Positions 58,537 through 64,000 of a stretch of DNA of 64,000 nucleotides are shown here, piece after piece. Made by a program: the position numbers and the translations under genes. Origin of the DNA: Nocardia veterana NBRC 100344 (GTDB taxonomy: Bacteria > Actinomycetota > Actinomycetes > Mycobacteriales > Mycobacteriaceae); the NCBI RefSeq assembly GCF_000308855.1, contig NZ_BAGM01000117.1, positions 1 to 64,000 on the forward strand, written 5' to 3'. Position 1 is the stretch's first letter; every line of letters begins with the position of its first letter. Below the pieces are notes generated by a model. The model made no database searches. It was given only the letters and a program-made list of their open reading frames with translations, and was not told where the DNA came from.

Positions 58537-59103
58537 TTACGGAATCGTCAGCAGCTGACCGACATCGATGGCGTCCGGATTCTCGATCCCGCTCGCACCC
58601 GCGATCTCCCGATAGCGATTGCCGTCGCCGTAGAAGCGCTCGGCGATCGCCCACAGCGTGTCACCGGGCTCCACCGTGTAGGTCCGCGGCTGCGGCGCGG
58701 CCGGCGGCGCCTCCTCGGCGACCGGTTCGGCGACCGGTGCGGCGGCCGGTTCCTCGACGGTGATCGGGTTGTCGGTGTTGGTCCCCGAGGCCCACAGCGA
58801 GGCGCCGTCGCGGCCGTACAGAACAATGTTGCGGTCCGGTTGCACAACGAGATGGTCGGCCGCCTGCCCGTTGGTGTCGGTGGCCCAGACCGGACCCTGC
58901 GCCGAGTAGAGGACGAAGTTGCCGTCCTCCTGCAGCACGGCCCGCTCGACACCCTGCTCATGGGTCATCGTCGCCCACACCACCGTGCCGTCGGGCTCGG
59001 AAAGCACCAAGTTGCCATCGCTTTGGAGCGTCAGCGTGTATGCGCCGCCCTGAAGGGCCTGACCCAGGCCGAGTTCCCCGCCTACCTGCAACGTGTCGCC
59101 CAC
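58537..59103 (-). CDS. Bulb-type lectin domain plus LysM protein
   Basis: The 188-residue protein has a mannose-binding bulb lectin domain (residues 1-110) with three copies of the QxDxNxVxY-type site: LQSDGNLVLS, LQEDGNFVLY and VQPDRNIVLY. A Pro/Ala/Glu linker follows, then one LysM domain (about residues 140-188, YTVEPGDTLWAIAERFYGDG, ending VGQLLTIP). LysM binds peptidoglycan. No signal peptide or membrane helix is present, so export would need another route, or the protein acts inside or after lysis. It faces rpsR across a terminator. Confidence 0.88.
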   Translation of the reverse strand: MGDTLQVGGELGLGQALQGGAYTLTLQSDGNLVLSEPDGTVVWATMTHEQGVERAVLQEDGNFVLYSAQGPVWATDTNGQAADHLVVQPDRNIVLYGRDGASLWASGTNTDNPITVEEPAAAPVAEPVAEEAPPAAPQPRTYTVEPGDTLWAIAERFYGDGNRYREIAGASGIENPDAIDVGQLLTIP

Positions 59104-59289
59104 GCGGTGAATCCTTTCGAGAAGAAGATCGTGCGATCGGTGATTCGATGGCGCAGAACTACATTCGCTAATCGTTTGCCAACCCTAGTGTGCCGACCGC
59201 CGATCCCGCAGGCATTACGCCCGAACGTCGCGGAAAGTTCATTGGGGCGTCGATCACACCCGCCATCGCCGGCGCACTAGGGTGGCCTC

Positions 59290-59754
59290 ATGGACTCCAT
59301 CCCGGGACGACGACGCCGCATCGCCGCGGCCGCCACCACGCTACTGGCACTACCGGCCCTGCTGGTCACCGCGTGCGGGAACTCCGACAACGGTGGGGCG
59401 CAATCGAATACGACCACATCGGCGGTGAGCACACCGACCGAACAGAATCCACCGCAGCCGGGCCGAGCGTTCACCGCCGATCCGACGATCACCAACTCGC
59501 ACCCGTTGCGATTCGACAGTTGGAGCCGGGTGGCGCCGGACCGGATCGCGGTCAACTTCCAGATCGGCTCGCCGGAGTGCTACGGCGTCGACGCGACCAC
59601 CACGGAAACCGATACGACGGTGACCGTCGACCTGAAGGCCGGCACCCTGCCGGAGGCGGTGGGTCGCATGTGCACGATGATCGCGGTGTTCGGGACCCTG
59701 GAGATCCCGCTGAAGAAGCCGCTCGGCGACCGAAAGGTCCTGAGCTCCAGCTGA
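59290..59754 (+). CDS. Lipoprotein of unknown function
   Basis: The 154-residue protein has a lipoprotein signal peptide (MDSIPGRRRRIAAAATTLLA, lipobox LVTAC with Cys near residue 29), then a Thr/Ser/Pro-rich linker. A beta domain with two further cysteines follows (SPECYG and GRMCTM), probably a disulphide. It would be anchored at the outer face of the cytoplasmic membrane. The function is unknown. It faces purH tail to tail across a perfect 20-bp hairpin. Confidence 0.82.
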   Translation: MDSIPGRRRRIAAAATTLLALPALLVTACGNSDNGGAQSNTTTSAVSTPTEQNPPQPGRAFTADPTITNSHPLRFDSWSRVAPDRIAVNFQIGSPECYGVDATTTETDTTVTVDLKAGTLPEAVGRMCTMIAVFGTLEIPLKKPLGDRKVLSSS

Positions 59755-59776
59755 TTCGCCGAATCGGCGACGACGA

Positions 59777-59820
59777 CGAACGGCGCCGTCCGAGGGTTAC
59801 CCCTCGGACGGCGCCGTTCG
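59777..59820. terminator. Bidirectional terminator with a perfect 20-bp stem
   Basis: The arm 59777-59796 (CGAACGGCGCCGTCCGAGGG) pairs perfectly with 59801-59820 around a TTAC loop. It lies between the lipoprotein gene and the end of purH. Confidence 0.8.
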
Positions 59821-59836
59821 AGATCGTGGACCGCAC

Positions 59837-61453
59837 TCAGTGTGCGAAGTGACGCGCCCCGGTCAGGTACATCGTCACCCCGGCCTCTCGGCAGGCGTCG
59901 ATGGTGAGCTGGTCGCGCACCGAACCACCGGGCTGCACAATGGCTTTCACACCCGCGGCGATCAACTGCTGCGGACCGTCCGGGAACGGGAAGTAGGCGT
60001 CGGAGGCCGCGACCGACCCCTTGGCCCGGTCACCCGCGCGCAACACGGCCAGATGGACGGCATCGACTCGATTGACCTGACCCATGCCGACGCCGACCGA
60101 GGCGCCGTCGTGGGCGAGCAGGATCGCATTGGACTTCACCGCTCGACATGCGCGCCAGGCGAATTCGAGATCGGCCAGCGTTTCGGCATCGGCCGGCTCA
60201 CCGGTCGCCAGGGTCCAGTTCGCGGGATCGTCACCGGCGGCGTCGACGATATCGGTCTGCTGCAGCAGCGCCCCACCGCTGATCGGCCGCAGCTCGACGC
60301 CACCGCGCCGCGGCGCGTCGGCGACCAGGATGCGCACGTTCTTCTTGCGCTGCAGCACTTCCACGGCGCCGTCGGCGTAACCCGGAGCGACGATGACCTC
60401 GGTGAAGATCTCGGCCACCTGCTCGGCCATCTCGACGGTCACCTCCCGGTTGGCCGCGATCACGCCGCCGAACGCACTCACCGGATCGCAGGCGTGCGCC
60501 TTGCGATGCGCCTCGGCGATATCGGCGCCGATCGCGATACCGCACGGGTTGGCGTGCTTGACGATCGCGACCGCCGGCTCCGAGTGGTCCCACGCGGCCC
60601 GCCAGGCGGCATCACCGTCGGTGTAGTTGTTGTACGACATCTCCTTGCCGTGCAACTGCTTCGCCTGCGCCAGCCCGGCCGGACCGGATTCGTTGCGGTA
60701 GAGCGCCGCGGCCTGATGCGGGTTCTCGCCGTAGCGCAGCACCGACGCGCGAGTCCAGGCCCCGCCCATCCACGCCGGGAACCGCGGAGCCGCCGCATCC
60801 GCGGGCTGCTCCTGCTGAGCCAGCACATTCGTCATCCAGCTCGCGACCGCCACGTCGTAACTCGCCGTGTGCTGGAAAGCCTTGGCGGCCAGGGCAGTTC
60901 GCTCGGTGAGCGTGAAACCGCCGGCCTGTACGGCGGCCAGGACATCGGTGTAGTCGCCGGTATCGACGACCACGGCCACCGAGGGATGGTTCTTCGCGGC
61001 CGCACGCACCATCGACGGGCCGCCGATATCGATCTGCTCGACGCATTCGTCGGGCGAGGCGCCACTGGCGACGGTCTCGGTGAACGGGTACAGGTTCACG
61101 ACCACCAGCTGGAAGGCCTCGACACCCAGCTCCACCAGCTGATCGACATGGTCCTGCTTGCGGGTGTCGGCGAGGATCCCGGCGTGCACCCGCGGATGCA
61201 GCGTCTTCACCCGGCCGTCGAGGGTTTCCGGAAATCCGGTGAGGTCTTCCACCTTCGTCACCGGAATACCCGCGTCGGCGATGCGCCCCGCGGTCGACCC
61301 GGTCGACACCAGCTCCACACCGGCGGCGTGCAACCCGGTGGCGAGCTCGATCAGCCCGGTCTTGTCGTAGACGCTCACCAGCGCCCGGCGCACCGGTCGA
61401 CGCTCACCCGTGCCGCCGGGTCGTTCGCTCTCACTCACGGGCGCCTCACTCAT
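59837..61453 (-). CDS. purH: Bifunctional AICAR transformylase/IMP cyclohydrolase
   Basis: The 538-residue protein has the IMP cyclohydrolase domain first (ALVSVYDKTGLIELATGLHA, then STGSTAGRIADAGI and KTLHPRVHAGIL) and the AICAR transformylase domain after about residue 215 (LRYGENPHQAAALYR, IVKHANPCGIAIG, SDAYFPFPD). It carries out the last two steps of IMP synthesis. The start overlaps the purN stop by 8 bases. Order perM-purN-purH is as in mycobacteria. Confidence 0.96.
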   Translation of the reverse strand: MSEAPVSESERPGGTGERRPVRRALVSVYDKTGLIELATGLHAAGVELVSTGSTAGRIADAGIPVTKVEDLTGFPETLDGRVKTLHPRVHAGILADTRKQDHVDQLVELGVEAFQLVVVNLYPFTETVASGASPDECVEQIDIGGPSMVRAAAKNHPSVAVVVDTGDYTDVLAAVQAGGFTLTERTALAAKAFQHTASYDVAVASWMTNVLAQQEQPADAAAPRFPAWMGGAWTRASVLRYGENPHQAAALYRNESGPAGLAQAKQLHGKEMSYNNYTDGDAAWRAAWDHSEPAVAIVKHANPCGIAIGADIAEAHRKAHACDPVSAFGGVIAANREVTVEMAEQVAEIFTEVIVAPGYADGAVEVLQRKKNVRILVADAPRRGGVELRPISGGALLQQTDIVDAAGDDPANWTLATGEPADAETLADLEFAWRACRAVKSNAILLAHDGASVGVGMGQVNRVDAVHLAVLRAGDRAKGSVAASDAYFPFPDGPQQLIAAGVKAIVQPGGSVRDQLTIDACREAGVTMYLTGARHFAH

Positions 61454-62066
61454 CTGGGATTACTGCCTTTCGTCCGTCGCAGACAATGCCTCGCGTGGCG
61501 ACGGCGGCGACGGTTTCCGCCAGCAGCCGACGCTCCACAACTTTGATTCGCTCGTGCAGGGTCGCCTCGTCGTCCCCGGGCAGCACCGCGACCGGCTCCT
61601 GCGCGAGGATCGGGCCGGTGTCGACACCCGCGTCGACCAGATGCACGGTGGAGCCGGTCACCCGCACGCCGTAGGCCAGTGCGTCACGCACCCCGTGCGC
61701 GCCCGGGAAGGCCGGCAGCAGCGCGGGATGGGTATTGATGATCCGGCCTTCGAAGCGTTCCAGGAACTTCGGGCCCAACAGACGCATGAAGCCGGCCGAC
61801 ACCACCAGATCCGGGTCGTAGGCGGCGACCGCGTCGGTCAGCGCGATATCCCAGGCGGATCGGTCGGGATGGTCGCGGGGGGCGACCCGGAAATCCGGAA
61901 TCCCGGCCCGCACCGCATGCTCGGTCGCCGCGCAGACCCGGTCCACGCCGACGGCGGCGATCCGGGCCGGATACCCGGGCTGCTCGGTTGCCGCGATCAG
62001 CGATTGCAGCAGCGAACCCGTGCCCGAGGCGAGGACGACGAGGGTCGCCGGCGCGGTCGGAGGCAC
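61446..62066 (-). CDS. purN: Phosphoribosylglycinamide formyltransferase
   Basis: The 206-residue protein has VVLASGTGSLLQSLIAATEQ (phosphate binding), SAGFMRLLGPKFLE, and the catalytic INTHPALLPAFPGAHG with Asn and His, then the Asp in HLVDAGVDTGPILAQ. It transfers formyl from 10-formyl-THF to GAR in purine synthesis. The 3' end overlaps purH by 8 bases. Confidence 0.95.
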   Translation of the reverse strand: MPPTAPATLVVLASGTGSLLQSLIAATEQPGYPARIAAVGVDRVCAATEHAVRAGIPDFRVAPRDHPDRSAWDIALTDAVAAYDPDLVVSAGFMRLLGPKFLERFEGRIINTHPALLPAFPGAHGVRDALAYGVRVTGSTVHLVDAGVDTGPILAQEPVAVLPGDDEATLHERIKVVERRLLAETVAAVATRGIVCDGRKAVIPDE

Positions 62067-62155
62067 CAGCTGGGCGGGCGGGGTGGTCAGCGCTCTACTC
62101 CCTGTGCGTCGGGACTGCCGGAGGGCGGCGGACCCGATGTCCGCCGGGATAGAGC

Positions 62156-63835
62156 CTAACGACCGCCCCTGCCGGGGCCCTCCGGCAGGTCGCCCTCTAC
62201 CACTTCGGCATCGACGATGTCGGCGTTGTCGGGATCGAAGCCGGGGACCGAACCCCGGTGCGGGCGGACCGAGTCGACCCCCTCGTCGAGCAGTTCACCG
62301 TCGACCTCCACGACCGCGACACCGTCGGCGGGCCGATAGGCCGGTTCCGGGTAGTCGTCGGCCGACTCGTCGTCGGCGAATTCGTATTCGACATAGCGCG
62401 GATCGTCGTAGAGCTGGTCGAAGTAGCGGGGCTCGGGATGCTCGTCGTAGTCGTCGTGATCGAGCCCGTAGTGGTCGTGCGGATAGTCGTCCTGCGGATA
62501 GTCGTCGGGTTCGGCATCGGCGTACCCGTAGCCGGTATCGAGGTACCGGCGGGAGCGATCGCCGAACCGGCCCGAGTCCTCCACGGTGGGCGGGATCCCG
62601 AGAAACCGCCGCCCACAGACCAATCCGACGTATCCGGCGACGGTCGACCAGGCGAAGGCCAGGCCACCGGTGAGCAGCACACCCGGACCGATCTCGCCGA
62701 AGGAACCGACGCGACCACCCGCCGCCACGCCCAGTATCGCCAGCACCAGGGCCGACACCGCGGCCGCGAACAGGGTCGCCGCCGGCCGGCGCGGTTCGTC
62801 GGCGGACTCGCGCGCACAGTCCAGACCGCCGCGTACCCCCACCGCGGCCGGAACCAGCAGCAGCACCGGCCACCACCCAGCCGCGGGACCGCCGGGAACC
62901 GCCGCCAGCACCGGCAGCGCCGGGACCGGCGCCCCGGATACCGAGAACACACTCAACGCACCCGCGCCGATGTGTACGTCGGCCCCGAGCAGCACGCTGG
63001 TGGCCGCGATCACGACGTTCGGCAGATAGGCCAGCGACAGGGCGGTGAGCCCGAGCACGCCGACGAAATTCCCGGCCGCGGCATAGGTGTCACCGATCGC
63101 CGACCAGTGCAGCACGAACGACACCAGGGTCAGGACGGCGCCGCCGAGCAGCAGCCGCCACAGTGTCCGAGCCGCCACCCGGGCACCGGCGAAAAACCAG
63201 TCCGGCAGGCCCGACGCGATCAGGTCCCGCAGCGGATTCGAGCGGGTGGCGATGCCGGCGATCGCGGCCAGCAGGTGCAGACCGCCGACGCAGCCGAACG
63301 CGGTGAGGGTGTTGGGCGCCTGCAGCGGCACCGCGGTCGCGGCATCCTCCGCGACCGCCAGGCAGACCGCGGTGACCAGCAGCGGTCCCGCGAGCGCGGC
63401 CCCCACGATCCAGCCCAGGTCCGCCCGCGCCGAACGCGGCGAAACAGCGTGTGCGCAATCCCGCGAGGTCAGCCACAACACCAGGCCGGTCGGCAACAGC
63501 GGCAGCAGGCCGAGCGAGGTCTTGCCGACCACCACGGGCACCTGATGGACGGCCAGCCAGCCCGCGGCGATCGCACCGGACGCTCCGGTCAGGCCGCTAC
63601 CGGCGGCGGTCAGCGTGATCAGCACGATGGCGACGATCGCCACGACCGTGAAACTCGACGCGCGAGCGGCGATGACGAGCAGCACCTTGGCCCGTTCGGG
63701 GCTCAACGAGAGGAAGACCGGATCCTCGGGTCCCTCGGGCCCCGGGCTCGCCGGCGAATTCGAACGAGGCTGCGCCGGTCTCGCGCCGGCCCGCTGTTCG
63801 CGAAGGTCGGCCCAACGGACCAGTGCGGACTTCAT
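62156..63835 (-). CDS. perM: PerM-like polytopic membrane protein (DUF6350)
   Basis: The 559-residue protein has about ten hydrophobic segments between residues 50 and 420, e.g. ASSFTVVAIVAIVLITLTAA and GKTSLGLLPLLPTGLVLWL, and then a long acidic, Tyr/Asp-rich cytoplasmic tail (about 430-559, with YGYADAEPDDYPQDDYPHDH). In M. tuberculosis the protein at this place is PerM, needed for division and persistence under stress. The tail is low complexity. It lies upstream of purN on the same strand, with 90 bases between. Confidence 0.85.
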   Translation of the reverse strand: MKSALVRWADLREQRAGARPAQPRSNSPASPGPEGPEDPVFLSLSPERAKVLLVIAARASSFTVVAIVAIVLITLTAAGSGLTGASGAIAAGWLAVHQVPVVVGKTSLGLLPLLPTGLVLWLTSRDCAHAVSPRSARADLGWIVGAALAGPLLVTAVCLAVAEDAATAVPLQAPNTLTAFGCVGGLHLLAAIAGIATRSNPLRDLIASGLPDWFFAGARVAARTLWRLLLGGAVLTLVSFVLHWSAIGDTYAAAGNFVGVLGLTALSLAYLPNVVIAATSVLLGADVHIGAGALSVFSVSGAPVPALPVLAAVPGGPAAGWWPVLLLVPAAVGVRGGLDCARESADEPRRPAATLFAAAVSALVLAILGVAAGGRVGSFGEIGPGVLLTGGLAFAWSTVAGYVGLVCGRRFLGIPPTVEDSGRFGDRSRRYLDTGYGYADAEPDDYPQDDYPHDHYGLDHDDYDEHPEPRYFDQLYDDPRYVEYEFADDESADDYPEPAYRPADGVAVVEVDGELLDEGVDSVRPHRGSVPGFDPDNADIVDAEVVEGDLPEGPGRGGR

Positions 63836-63929
63836 AGAACTACCTCGCGGATCCTGGTTGACTCGTCCGGTTTACTCGCCGAAGCACGACAGAACCACCG
63901 ACATGTCAGGGTGTCAGCTGGAAACGGAT

Positions 63930-63970
63930 CGGCGAGTCAGGCGCGCCGTGAGGTAGCGCCTGACTCGCCG
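63930..63970. terminator. Hairpin terminator upstream of perM
   Basis: CGGCGAGTCAGGCGC (63930-63944) pairs perfectly with GCGCCTGACTCGCCG (63956-63970) around an 11-base loop. It probably ends the transcript of a minus-strand gene lying mostly beyond the right edge. Confidence 0.65.
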
Positions 63971-63991
63971 ATGGGATGCGTGGAGTGGGAT

Positions 63992-64000
63992 CTACTTCTT
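63992..64000 (-). CDS. Possible last codons of a gene beyond the right edge
   Basis: On the minus strand the final bases read AAG AAG TAG, which could be the end of a gene (Lys-Lys-stop) followed by the hairpin at 63930-63970. With only two codons visible this is a guess based on the terminator position. Confidence 0.25.
   Translation of the reverse strand, partial: KK

Noticed and set aside
59840..61546. Long plus-strand frame of about 570 codons
   Set aside because: It lies opposite purH, whose identity is certain; the product has His/Arg/Gly-rich random composition.
1..64000. CRISPR array, integrase, transposase or prophage
   Set aside because: No regularly spaced repeats and no recombinase or phage structural proteins were seen; the endolysin-like module at 54477 is a single small protein.
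1..64000. tRNA or rRNA genes
   Set aside because: No convincing cloverleaf or rRNA sequence was recognised by eye; a covariance search would be needed to exclude a tRNA fully.

Overview
The window is GC-rich actinobacterial DNA, most likely from Nocardia or a close mycolate-forming relative. The evidence is two MspA-type porins, a WS/DGAT wax-ester synthase, a PE-PPE-type hydrolase, the mprAB-pepD locus, a PerM-like membrane protein next to purN-purH, a complete conservon, and GTG starts with ATGA overlaps throughout. No rRNA, tRNA, CRISPR array, transposase or integrase was seen.

Bases 1-33,800 look accessory. The order is: partial ORF at the left edge; Thr/Pro-rich membrane protein with a MarR regulator; secreted protein; alpha/beta hydrolase and RibD-type reductase; an internally deleted hydrolase; an ECF sigma factor between two small membrane proteins; LysR with a divergent EamA/NmrA/beta-propeller operon; ferritin-like protein; a CsoR-type operator before a His-rich protein and an MFS exporter; a shortened SulP transporter and small membrane proteins; a thioesterase/PE-PPE/WS-DGAT lipid cluster; sirtuin; an operon encoding only the membrane part (F0) of ATP synthase; GT4 glycosyltransferase; FUSC transporter with MarR; AraC; and a TetR-controlled membrane operon.

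From about 33,800 to the right edge much of the content matches, from memory, the M. tuberculosis region around Rv0955-Rv0996: GlpR/SepX, RimJ-like acetyltransferase, Glp (MoeA-like), galU, 5-formyl-THF cyclo-ligase, FmdB, SAF protein, mscL, MoaB, PepD/HtrA, MprB, MprA, purH, purN and perM. Inserted in it are two MspA porins, a conservon (sensor kinase, roadblock protein, DUF742, small GTPase) followed by an MHYT protein, small secreted proteins, a LysM-lectin protein and a Zur-type divergent locus. That locus carries zinc-independent ribosomal protein paralogues (bL32, bL31, bL28, bL33, uS14, bS18) and the hibernation factor MRF.

The main points of interest are the stand-alone F0 operon, whose last b gene stops where a b-delta fusion would continue and which has its own terminator; the sigma-factor cassette with a four-cysteine membrane partner instead of a usual anti-sigma factor; the His-rich protein/MFS pair under a CsoR-like palindrome; paired MprA-type direct repeats before both mprA and pepD; a three-copy TetR-type palindrome array; and genes that appear shortened by internal deletion (alpha/beta hydrolase lacking its nucleophile elbow, SulP lacking about 50 residues).
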